A stretch of 64,000 nucleotides of DNA from Hephaestia caeni (GTDB taxonomy: Bacteria; Pseudomonadota; Alphaproteobacteria; Sphingomonadales; Sphingomonadaceae), in NCBI RefSeq assembly GCF_003550065.1, contig NZ_QXDC01000003.1, positions 930,001 to 994,000 on the forward strand, read 5' to 3'. Each line of letters starts with the position of its first letter. Position 1 is the first letter of the stretch. The position numbers and the translations under genes are program-made. Shown here piece by piece: positions 54,612-62,957 of the stretch. The notes under the pieces are model-generated. The model had not been told where the DNA came from. It did not search any database and saw nothing but the letters and a program-made list of their open reading frames with translations.

Positions 54612-54785
54612 CGCTGCTGGAGTTTGATCCACTTGCGTGGATGCGGCACCGGCCCACTCCCCCACCTGGCCACCCACAGGATCATGCTGGATGGGTGGCC
54701 GGGTGGGGGAGTGGGCCGGTGCCGCATCCGGTTCAGCGAAGCTGAATCCGGCGAAGCAATCCGATCGGCCGCGACACGCCCTGAC
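54593..54785. repeat. Compound palindromic repeat, copy C, with 20-bp flanking duplication
   Basis: The core has 34-bp arms at 54643-54676 and 54692-54725 (one G-T difference) around a 15-nt loop. The left hairpin ATCCAC-TTGC-GTGGAT is at 54627-54642, and GGTTCAGC-GAA-GCTGAATCC at 54730-54749. In reverse orientation this is copy A with changed arms. Both sides carry CGGCCGCGACACGCCCTGAC, at 54593-54612 and 54766-54785, an exact 20-bp direct repeat. It lies between bamE and pbpC. Confidence 0.92.
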
Positions 54786-54791
54786 TTTTGA

Positions 54792-56990
54792 CTACCGCAC
54801 CGTGAAAAGCACCTGATCGACGACGTCGCCGCCGAGATCGACGAGCCGCAGCCGGTGCTTGCCGGGGGCCGCGAAGATCAGCGGATTGGTGTCCGCCGCC
54901 CCCAGCTCGCGCCCGTCGAGCGTCAATCGGTGCGCGGTCACCTCGCCCGACACGCCGATCGCCAGCCGCTGGCGATCGATCGGAATATCGGGATCGATCG
55001 CATAGACGCTCCCCGACACCGGGTTGGTGATGTGCGGCCGTCGTGCGGTCGCGGGCGCGGTCGCGATCCGCGTCTGGCCGGTGCCGGCGATGAAATAGTC
55101 GGTACGCGGCTGCTCGGCGGTGCCCGTGAACGCGACGCGCTGCGCCACCACGCGTCCGGGCCGTTCGGGCGCGCGCGGGCGAGCGCCGTCGTGGATCGCG
55201 AGCATCACGTCGCGCCACACCGGCGCGGCGCCGCTGGTGCCCGAGACGGCACGCATCGGATCGCCTTCCTTGTTCCCCACCCAGACGCCGACGGTGTAGC
55301 GGGTCGAATAGCCGATGCACCAATTGTCGCGCATCGCCTTCGACGTGCCGGTCTTGACCGCGGCCCAGAACGGCAGCCGCAGCGCGTTGTCGAGCCCGAA
55401 GGTTGCGACCCGCGCATTGGGATCGGCGAGCATGTCGCCGACGATCCAGGCAGCGGCCGGCGTCGTGATCGCGCGCGGTTCGGCCTCGGGATCGTCCTCG
55501 GTCAGCCGCAGCGGCGACCAGCGCCCGCCTTCGGCGAGGCTGCGAAAGGCGGCGACCTGCTGCATCAGCGTCACTTCGGCCGAGCCGAGCGCGAGCGAAT
55601 AGCCGTAATATTGGCCATCCTCGGTCAGCCCGCGATAGCCGGTGTCCCACAGCCGGTCGCGGAACTGATCGACGCCGACGAGGACGAGCGTGCGCACCGC
55701 GGGCACGTTGAGCGAGCCCGCGAGCGCGGTCCGCGCCGATACCGGCCCCTTGAACGCGCGATCGTAATCCTGCGGCACGTAGAGCCCGCTCGCGGTATCG
55801 AGCTGGACGGGCGAATCGTCGAGGATCGACGCGGCCGTCAGATAGCCTTTCTCGATCGCGTCGGCGTAGAGAAAGGGCTTGAGCGTCGATCCCGCCTGGC
55901 GATAGCTGTCGGCGGCATCGACCGCGGGCGCGGTGGAGGCGGTGCCCGCGCCGCCGACATAAGCGAGCACGTCGCCGGTCGCGTTATCAACGACGATCAC
56001 CGCGCCGTCGCGCGCGCGCCCGGCAAGGCCGTGAAGCTGGCGTGCGAGGCTCGCGGTCGCGATCCGCTGGAAACGCGCGTCGATCGTCGAGGTGAGGCGC
56101 ATCCCCGCTTTGGTCAGCAGCTTGACCGCGAGGTGCGGCGCCAGCTCGGGATCGAGCTGGAGGCTGCGCGCGGGCGCCAGCATCCCCCAGGCGGCGGCTT
56201 CGAGCCGGTCGCACGGCACGCGTCCGTGGCCGAGCGCGCAGGCGCGCCGCGCGACCGCATCCGCCGACCCTTGCGGATCAGGGAGCAGCGCGGTGAGCAG
56301 CAGTGCATCGTCGCGGCCGATCGCGTCGGGGGTCTTGCCGAACAGCCCCAGCGCCGCCGCGCCGATCCCCTGCGCCTCGCCGCGGAAGCCGGCCAGGTTG
56401 AGGTAGGCTTCGAGGATTTCGTCCTTCGACCAGTGCGCCTCGATCTCTCTTGCGGCGCGCATCTGCCGGAGCTTGTCGAGCCAGCCGCGCGCGCCGGGTG
56501 CGGCGAGGCCGGGCGAGAGGAAGCCCGCGAGCTGCATCGTCAGCGTGCTCGCGCCGCGCCCGCGCCGTCCTTCGATCCGATCGCGCACCGCGCCGATAAC
56601 GGCGAGCCAGTCCACGCCGTGATGGCGACGGAAGCGCTGGTCTTCCGAGGCGATCAGTGTGTCGCGCATCATCGGCGACACCTTGTCGAGCGGCGTCCAG
56701 GCGAGCCGGCGGACCTGGAAATCGACACGCACGCTGTCGATCAGATGGCCGTTGCGATCGTAAAGCCACGCCTCGGAAGGGTGCCACGCCGCTTTGACCG
56801 TCTTGTACGAGGGCAGCAGCGGCGGGCGAGTGACGTAATCGCCGATCGCCACCAGCGCGGCGATTAGGAGGATGGCGCACAGCGCGAGCCGCGGGCCATC
56901 CCATTTCCACCGTTCGCCCTGAGCTTGTCGAAGGGCTGCTCTTTCTCGCCATCGAGCGAAGAAAGAACGGTGCTTCGACAAGCTCAGCAC
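54792..56990 (-). CDS. pbpC: Penicillin-binding protein 1C
   Basis: A bifunctional PBP of about 732 aa. The GT51 domain has ASEDQRFRRHHGVDW (catalytic Glu about residue 116) and GRGASTLTMQLAGFL. The transpeptidase has GSTLKPFLYA (SxxK), AGSLNVPAVRTL (SxN) and VKTGTSKAMRDNW (KTG). The last 90 residues form the BiPBP_C domain (PHITNPVSG...LFTVR). A TM helix lies near 34-50. There is no ATG: the frame is open upstream through the macroglobulin antiparallel shadow. GTG at 56990 and TTG at 56981 both fall inside repeat family 2. It accompanies the macroglobulin gene as in E. coli pbpC-yfhM. Confidence 0.85.
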   Translation of the reverse strand: MLSLSKHRSFFARWRERAALRQAQGERWKWDGPRLALCAILLIAALVAIGDYVTRPPLLPSYKTVKAAWHPSEAWLYDRNGHLIDSVRVDFQVRRLAWTPLDKVSPMMRDTLIASEDQRFRRHHGVDWLAVIGAVRDRIEGRRGRGASTLTMQLAGFLSPGLAAPGARGWLDKLRQMRAAREIEAHWSKDEILEAYLNLAGFRGEAQGIGAAALGLFGKTPDAIGRDDALLLTALLPDPQGSADAVARRACALGHGRVPCDRLEAAAWGMLAPARSLQLDPELAPHLAVKLLTKAGMRLTSTIDARFQRIATASLARQLHGLAGRARDGAVIVVDNATGDVLAYVGGAGTASTAPAVDAADSYRQAGSTLKPFLYADAIEKGYLTAASILDDSPVQLDTASGLYVPQDYDRAFKGPVSARTALAGSLNVPAVRTLVLVGVDQFRDRLWDTGYRGLTEDGQYYGYSLALGSAEVTLMQQVAAFRSLAEGGRWSPLRLTEDDPEAEPRAITTPAAAWIVGDMLADPNARVATFGLDNALRLPFWAAVKTGTSKAMRDNWCIGYSTRYTVGVWVGNKEGDPMRAVSGTSGAAPVWRDVMLAIHDGARPRAPERPGRVVAQRVAFTGTAEQPRTDYFIAGTGQTRIATAPATARRPHITNPVSGSVYAIDPDIPIDRQRLAIGVSGEVTAHRLTLDGRELGAADTNPLIFAAPGKHRLRLVDLGGDVVDQVLFTVR

Positions 56991-56996
56991 GAACGG
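56909..56996. repeat. Dispersed inverted-repeat element, family 2, copy 2
   Basis: An 88-bp imperfect palindrome with the same ends as the copy at 35151 (CCGTTCGCCCTGAGCTTG ... CAAGCTCAGCACGAACGG). It sits between the macroglobulin stop and pbpC. On the minus strand it is read as the pbpC N-terminus (VLSLSKHRSFF..., RQAQGER). Confidence 0.88.
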
Positions 56997-57010
56997 AGAT
57001 TTGGCAAACC

Positions 57011-60000
57011 TCACCGCTGGCGTACCGTCACCGGCTTGTTGGGCAGATCGGCGTGGATTTCGGGCGAATACATCGCCTCGACATGCGTCGGCGGAAGCTG
57101 GAAATGGCCTGCGCCGTTCAGCCGCACCAGATACGACACTTCGAACCGCCCGCGCGGCACCCAGTCGAAATAGGCGCGCCAGGCATCGTTGCCGCGCTCG
57201 ACATAGGCGGCGCGTACGCCCGCCTGGATATTCCACAGCTTGCCGGTGCCGTCGGTGGCGAGGAATTCGATCCCCGGGCCGTCGCTCCCCTGTTCGGCGA
57301 GCATCTGCGATTGGCCGCCGAGATCGCCGACGATCGTCGCGCCCGCCGGGATCGGGTCGCTCACCACCACCCAGTTGCGCTCGGCGGTCGCCTCGACCTG
57401 GATCGTGACCTTGAGCACGTCGCCGCGCGTCAGCACGCCCTTCTGGCGCTGGCTCACCACTGAGACCTTGCGCTTGACCTGATAGCCCGCCGCCAGCGGT
57501 TTGGTGAGCGGCACCGCCGCCGATACCGCCACGGTGGCCCACGGCCCCTCGCCACCCGTCTGCCGGAGCAGGAGCGGGGTTTGCGCGGACGGCAGCGGCA
57601 GCGAAACGGTGCGCTGGTCGGCCGCCAGCGGCCAGCCACGGCTCACCGAGCGTGCCCCCAGGGCCAGCGTCGTCGTCCCGGTGATCGCGGTCGCGGGATA
57701 GGCTTGCGCAAACTTGCGCACCGCGATCGTGCCCCAGGCGTTCGAGGTCGTCGTGTCCCAGCGGCCGTGAAGCTGGCGCTGGGCGACGCCGACCATCATC
57801 TTCGGCGTGTCGTCCTGCCAGCCGGGGCGGCCGAGCGTCGCGATCAGCGCCTTGATCGCGGCTTCGTCGTTCGACGACATCAGCCACCACGGCGCCTTGC
57901 TGCTGTCCGAAATGTCGAGCCGCGTGCCTTCGTAGACCAGCCGGGTGCGCAGCACCTGCCCGACACTCGCCCGGAGCTGCGTGCCGTTGGCGAGCCCTTC
58001 GATATGATCGAGCGTCATCAGATAATCGGCGAGCACACCGGTCGGCATCTCGGCCGGCGGCATGCCGATCTGGCCGAGCATCGCGGGGGTCGCGGCGCCG
58101 GCACGCGCGAGCGCGGCCAGAGCGGCGAGCTTGGTGATTCTGCGGTCGCCGTAGTTTTCGTTGCGCAGCCGCCCGTCGAGCACCGCCGTCAACGCGTCGA
58201 TCATGCGCGATCGCACGCCCTCGGGCAGGCTCAGCCCCGCCTCGCTGCTGATCGACAGCACATAAGCGGTGAGCGCTTCGGAGCCCTGGAGCGAATCCGA
58301 GGGGAAATAGCGCAGCAGCCCGTCGGGCGCCTGATAGGTCGGCAACTCGGCGGCAAGGCTCTGCCATGAACCCTGGTCGTCGAGCACGATCGCGCGCGAC
58401 AGAAGCTGTTCGATGCAATTGTACGGATAGGCGGCCATGAACGCGCGCACCCCGGCCATCGGCGGGGCCAGCGTGTCGTTGAGCCGGATGTCGACCGTGC
58501 CCCGGCCCGGCAGCGCGCCGGCGGGCGGGGCGATCGGGATGCTCTCCCCCGAAACGCGCGTCAGCGTCGCCGCCCACACCGAGGTCGGCACCGTGGGCAC
58601 GACTTCCTGATCGACGGTGATCTGATCGGTCTTGCCGTCCTCGGATCGCGCGGTGACGTGCCACTTGAGATGGGCGACGCCCTCCGGTGCGGTGAGGTTC
58701 CACGCGACCGGCGCCGCGCCGCCCGCGGGGATCGTCACCGTCAGCGGTCGACCGGTGGCGAGATGCGGTTGCAGATCGACTTTCGCTGTAACCTTCATCG
58801 GCTTGTCCGAGCCGTTCCTGAGCGTGAAGCTGGCCGCGAACCAGTCGCCGCTGCGCACCAGCGGCGGCAGCCCCGAATAGATCGACAGATCCTGCGCGGT
58901 GCGCACGCTCGTCGATCCCGTGCCGAACAGTTCGGCGCCGTCGGTCGCGATCGCGACCAGCTTGAACGACGACAGCGAATCGGAAAGCGGCACCTGCACC
59001 CGCGCACGGCCGTTGGCGTCGAGTGCGACATGGCCCTTCCACAGCAGCACCGGCTGGAAGTTAGTGCGGTTGAGCCCCGACAGGTCGCCCGTGCCGCCGC
59101 CGCCGCCCGGCGTCAGCGCCTTGCGGCCGTAATGCCGCTTGCCGACGACCTGCATCTGCGCGGTCGAGGTGAGCACCGACAGCGGCCGCTCGCCCATCAT
59201 CGCGTCGAGCACGTCCCAGCTCTCGTTGGGCGCGAGTTGCAGCAGCGCCTCGTCGACCGCGGCGAAGGCGACATTGGCTGCGCGCGCGGGCGTGCCGTCG
59301 GGGTGCTTGACTGCCACGTCGACAGTGGCCGTGCCGCGCGCCGCGTAGCGTTCGTGATCGGCCTTGACCGCGACGTCGAGCCGGTGGGCCTCCCAGCCCA
59401 CCTTCACCTTGGCGATGCCGAGCCGGTAGGCGGGCTTGGCGAGATCGACCGTCGCGGTGGGTTTGGTCGCGACCGGCGATCCGAACGGCAGCCCCCATTT
59501 ATAGGCGAGGTGCGACAGCCACGACCAGAAACCGTCGACGCGCCCGCGCACCGCGAGCACCGAGACATAGACGTCGGGCGCGTAGCTGCCCGGCATCTTG
59601 ACCTCGATCACCGGATCCTTGCCCGAAATCTCGGTGACGTAGCTCGCGAGCACGCCCTCGCGCTCGACCGTCACCAGCGCGTGCGCCGATCGGAACGGCA
59701 TCCGCACCTGGAAGCGCGCGGTCTCGCCGGCCTTATAGTCCTGTTTCTCGGGAATGACGTCCATCCGGTCGCCATTGTCGCCGCCGAACCACCAGTCATC
59801 GTCGCCCGCCAGCCACACCGATCGCGTCGCCCGCGCGACATTGCCTGCGCTGTCGGTGGTGGTCGCGACGACATAGACTTCGCCCGACACGTCGGGCGCC
59901 AGCGTGCAGCCGGCGAGCCCCTGCGCGTCGGTCGTATCCGAGCATGAGGCGTCGAGCTTCGTGGTCTTCATCTGGTTGTCGTACGCGTAGAAGCCGCCGA

Positions 60001-62806
60001 TCAGCCGCCGCCGCGCGGTCAGGATCTGCCGGCTGTAGACCGCGACCGAGACCTTGCGGCCCTTGGCCGGCTTGCCGTCGGTATCGAGCGCGACGAACTT
60101 CAGCCGCAGGTCGTCCTGCTTCATCATCCAGCCATCGGTCTTGACGCCGAGCTGGATCGCGGACGGATAGAGCGGGATCTGCTGCGAGGCGGTAAGCGTC
60201 TCGCCGTTCGCGTCCTGATAGTCCATCTCGACCCGCATGCTCGCGGGGCCATCGAGACTTGTCGGCACGTCGACCGCGCTGTGTGCGGTGCCGTCGGCGC
60301 CCAGCGTCAGCGGAATCGTCTGCGTCGGCGGCAGCGGGCTCGCGGTCTCCTCGCCATTGGGGTTGAGCGGCTTGACGCCTTCCTCGACCTTCTCGCCGCC
60401 GAAGCTGTAGGCGTCGTAATTCGCCGGCGACGGCACGGTGTCGAACCAGCCGACCCGCAGCGCCACCGGAAGCCGCGACGCGCCGCCGCCCGAAAGATAG
60501 CCGACGAACAGGTCCAGCGGCACGGTCTTCGGCTTGATCTGCGCTTCTTTGGGGCCGGTGATCGTCGCGCGCATCGTCGGCAGGCGATATTCGTCGACGC
60601 GGAAGCTCTGGCCGGTCCAGATCGTCTTGTTGCCGGCCTCGACGGTGAGGTCGTAATCGCCCATCGGCGCGCCCTTGGGCACGCTCCAATCGGTCTCGCC
60701 GGTGCCGTTGGCGTCGATCGTCAGCGGCAGCTCGAATTGCGTGTCCGATCCGCGGTGCGACAGCCGCAGCGTGCCCTTGAACGCCGGTGTCATCGCGAAG
60801 CCCGTCGCCACCGGCATGCGCACGATATGCTTCATGTGGATCGTCTCGCCCTGGCGGACGAGCGCGCGATCGAACACGGTGTGGAACACCTGCTCGGTAT
60901 CACCATAGCCATAAGGCAGGTCGAAATCATACGGGCGGATGCCTTCGCCCCATTCGCTCAGCACGAAGCTCATGTCGCCGCCCTTGCGCGCGGTGACGAT
61001 CAGCGGGTGCGGGGCGCTCTCGCTTTCGCAATTGCCGTAGGTTTCGGGATCGGGAAGCCCGGCGGGAACGTTGAGGCCGCCGCTGCGATCGGTCACGCCC
61101 CGGGCGAGCAATTCGCCGGTGCAACTGTCGCTGATCTGGACGCGGGCGTCGGCGACCGGCGCGCCGGTGTCGAGCGCCGTCACCCAGACGAGCGAGCGAT
61201 CGCGCCCCCATTTGAAATGGACTGTCATGTTGGTGACGAGCGCTGCCGCCGCGACATAACGCGGCGTATCACGGCCGAGCAGCGCCTGCCCCAATGTCGG
61301 GCTCGCGAGTTCGACGACGTAGAAGCCGGGTTGCTTCAGCGGTATCCCGACGACCTCGAAGGTCTTGCCCTTGCCGGGCAGGCCGATCTTGATCGGATTA
61401 CCGGTATCGCCCGTCAGAATCGGCTCGGAGCCGGTGTCGTTGATGCGCATGCTTTCATCGCCGCGTTGTTTCTCTTCGTGGCTCTTGTAATCGTCGGCGT
61501 GGTCGACCTTGCGGAGCCATTCGGCGATGTCGCCGTCCGATCCGTCGACACGCAGGCTCTGGCCGTTGATCGCCAGGTTGCGCCCCTGGAGCGCGGGCTC
61601 GACGTTGCGCACGGTAACCGGCAGCACGCCGCCCTCGCTCGCCTCGAGGATGCCGAAATCGGCCGCGAACTTGACCAGCGGCGGCGCCTCGTCGATCCGC
61701 ACGTCGAGCGGGAAGCGCTCGGCGTTTGATAGTGGCCGGCCGCTTTCGTCTTTGATGTCGGCGGGCAAGACCACCCTGGCGGTGACGGCGGGGGTGAACG
61801 GCGCCTTGAAGGTGAGGTCGGCGATCGTCGCATCGCCCTTGGCGTCATCGTCGATCGTCGGCGCAACTTGCTTGCCGTCGGGCAGGACGAGGCGAATCGC
61901 GCTCGCCTTTGCCATCGCGATCGGCGCGGAGAAGCGGACATGCGCGTCTTCGACCGGGTTGCACCCGGCCTGCGGATTGACGCGGCTGCACTCGAAGCGT
62001 GCCGCGAACGCCTTGCGCACGGTGAAGTCGAAGCGCTGATCGGCGCCTGCGGCCTTGCCATTGGCACCCTTGATCCCCGCGCCCCAGACCAGCGCCATGT
62101 CGCGCCCCGGCGGCAGCGGCCGACGGCATTTGAGCGCGGTGACGCTGGTGAGCGCCTGCCGCCGCGCCGCGGCGTCCTCGGGCAGCGTTTCGGGCAGCCC
62201 TGCGGAATCGAGGAAATTGCGCACCTGCCACTGATCGGTCCCGAGCGCGCCGAGCAGTTTCGCGGGCAGAGCCGCGTCGAGCACGTCGACCGCGATCTTC
62301 TCGCCGATGCCGTCGACCGCGCAATAGGCGCCGGCGGCCACCGAGGCGCGCGTTGCGGGCATGTTCGATGCGACGAGGAAGACCTGATCCTCCTCGATGT
62401 CGCTGCCGTACCGGCTCGGCAGCACGGCGCGCGCGACTGGGCCGCCGCTGTCGACGGTGAAGTGCCGCTGGCCGCCGATCGCATAGCCCGACAGGCTCTT
62501 GAGATCGTCGCGCAGATCGAAGCTGCACGTGACGCCGCCGGGTAGCGGTTTCGAGAATTCGTGGACGAATGTCGTCTGATCGACCCAGCGCCCCTGGCCC
62601 TCGATCGGGCACTTAACCGCGAAGGGCGAGGCCGCGCGCGGATCGCCCAGCGGCACCATCGCCTGGTTGAAGCGCACCGTGAAGCGCTCGATCGCGCCGT
62701 CGCCGATTCCCGGCGAGGCCATCACCACCTGCGGCCCGCTGTCGCCCAGCGCTGCGAACGGGGCGAGCACGGCGGCGAACAGCGCCAGTCGAGCGAAAAG
62801 CGTCAT
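57011..62806 (-). CDS. Bacterial alpha-2-macroglobulin (YfhM-type), thioester-containing
   Basis: A 1931-aa giant periplasmic protease-trap protein. The signal peptide MTLFARLALFAAVLAPFAA is not followed by a lipobox Cys, unlike E. coli YfhM, so it is probably soluble. Several MG-type beta domains fill the N-terminal 1300 residues. The thioester motif is CIEQ at residue 1464 (in AYPYNCIEQLL), with histidine-containing downstream helical bait domains. The last 300 residues include receptor-like and sulfhydryl-free domains. It pairs with pbpC, fitting a role in guarding peptidoglycan synthesis after damage. The 5' end faces an inverted-repeat operator. Confidence 0.92.
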   Translation of the reverse strand: MTLFARLALFAAVLAPFAALGDSGPQVVMASPGIGDGAIERFTVRFNQAMVPLGDPRAASPFAVKCPIEGQGRWVDQTTFVHEFSKPLPGGVTCSFDLRDDLKSLSGYAIGGQRHFTVDSGGPVARAVLPSRYGSDIEEDQVFLVASNMPATRASVAAGAYCAVDGIGEKIAVDVLDAALPAKLLGALGTDQWQVRNFLDSAGLPETLPEDAAARRQALTSVTALKCRRPLPPGRDMALVWGAGIKGANGKAAGADQRFDFTVRKAFAARFECSRVNPQAGCNPVEDAHVRFSAPIAMAKASAIRLVLPDGKQVAPTIDDDAKGDATIADLTFKAPFTPAVTARVVLPADIKDESGRPLSNAERFPLDVRIDEAPPLVKFAADFGILEASEGGVLPVTVRNVEPALQGRNLAINGQSLRVDGSDGDIAEWLRKVDHADDYKSHEEKQRGDESMRINDTGSEPILTGDTGNPIKIGLPGKGKTFEVVGIPLKQPGFYVVELASPTLGQALLGRDTPRYVAAAALVTNMTVHFKWGRDRSLVWVTALDTGAPVADARVQISDSCTGELLARGVTDRSGGLNVPAGLPDPETYGNCESESAPHPLIVTARKGGDMSFVLSEWGEGIRPYDFDLPYGYGDTEQVFHTVFDRALVRQGETIHMKHIVRMPVATGFAMTPAFKGTLRLSHRGSDTQFELPLTIDANGTGETDWSVPKGAPMGDYDLTVEAGNKTIWTGQSFRVDEYRLPTMRATITGPKEAQIKPKTVPLDLFVGYLSGGGASRLPVALRVGWFDTVPSPANYDAYSFGGEKVEEGVKPLNPNGEETASPLPPTQTIPLTLGADGTAHSAVDVPTSLDGPASMRVEMDYQDANGETLTASQQIPLYPSAIQLGVKTDGWMMKQDDLRLKFVALDTDGKPAKGRKVSVAVYSRQILTARRRLIGGFYAYDNQMKTTKLDASCSDTTDAQGLAGCTLAPDVSGEVYVVATTTDSAGNVARATRSVWLAGDDDWWFGGDNGDRMDVIPEKQDYKAGETARFQVRMPFRSAHALVTVEREGVLASYVTEISGKDPVIEVKMPGSYAPDVYVSVLAVRGRVDGFWSWLSHLAYKWGLPFGSPVATKPTATVDLAKPAYRLGIAKVKVGWEAHRLDVAVKADHERYAARGTATVDVAVKHPDGTPARAANVAFAAVDEALLQLAPNESWDVLDAMMGERPLSVLTSTAQMQVVGKRHYGRKALTPGGGGGTGDLSGLNRTNFQPVLLWKGHVALDANGRARVQVPLSDSLSSFKLVAIATDGAELFGTGSTSVRTAQDLSIYSGLPPLVRSGDWFAASFTLRNGSDKPMKVTAKVDLQPHLATGRPLTVTIPAGGAAPVAWNLTAPEGVAHLKWHVTARSEDGKTDQITVDQEVVPTVPTSVWAATLTRVSGESIPIAPPAGALPGRGTVDIRLNDTLAPPMAGVRAFMAAYPYNCIEQLLSRAIVLDDQGSWQSLAAELPTYQAPDGLLRYFPSDSLQGSEALTAYVLSISSEAGLSLPEGVRSRMIDALTAVLDGRLRNENYGDRRITKLAALAALARAGAATPAMLGQIGMPPAEMPTGVLADYLMTLDHIEGLANGTQLRASVGQVLRTRLVYEGTRLDISDSSKAPWWLMSSNDEAAIKALIATLGRPGWQDDTPKMMVGVAQRQLHGRWDTTTSNAWGTIAVRKFAQAYPATAITGTTTLALGARSVSRGWPLAADQRTVSLPLPSAQTPLLLRQTGGEGPWATVAVSAAVPLTKPLAAGYQVKRKVSVVSQRQKGVLTRGDVLKVTIQVEATAERNWVVVSDPIPAGATIVGDLGGQSQMLAEQGSDGPGIEFLATDGTGKLWNIQAGVRAAYVERGNDAWRAYFDWVPRGRFEVSYLVRLNGAGHFQLPPTHVEAMYSPEIHADLPNKPVTVRQR

Positions 62807-62870
62807 CGATCGGTTCCCCGTTCAGTGCCCTCAGCGTGCAAGGCTACCCCGTGTGCCCGGCAAGTCCAAC

Positions 62871-62903
62871 GGCAAGTTTTTCGTAAAATACGAAAAACTT
62901 GCC
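62871..62903. promoter_or_regulatory. Perfect 15-bp inverted repeat in the macroglobulin/NfrB divergent gap
   Basis: GGCAAGTTTTTCGTA (62871-62885) and TACGAAAAACTTGCC (62889-62903) are exact reverse complements with a 3-nt AAA centre. It is AT-rich against a GC-rich background and sits between the divergent starts at 62806 and 62958. It looks like an operator of a dimeric regulator. The regulator is not in the window. Confidence 0.7.
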
Positions 62904-62957
62904 TGTTCCCCCCGCAACGCGAACAATCGCGGTTTCCGACTCGGGGGAAATCGGAAG

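Noticed and set aside
54792..59042. A 1416-aa minus-strand open frame covering pbpC plus upstream
   Set aside because: Only the part below about 56990 shows PBP motifs; the upstream part is an alternative frame of the macroglobulin gene on the same strand, with no family features.
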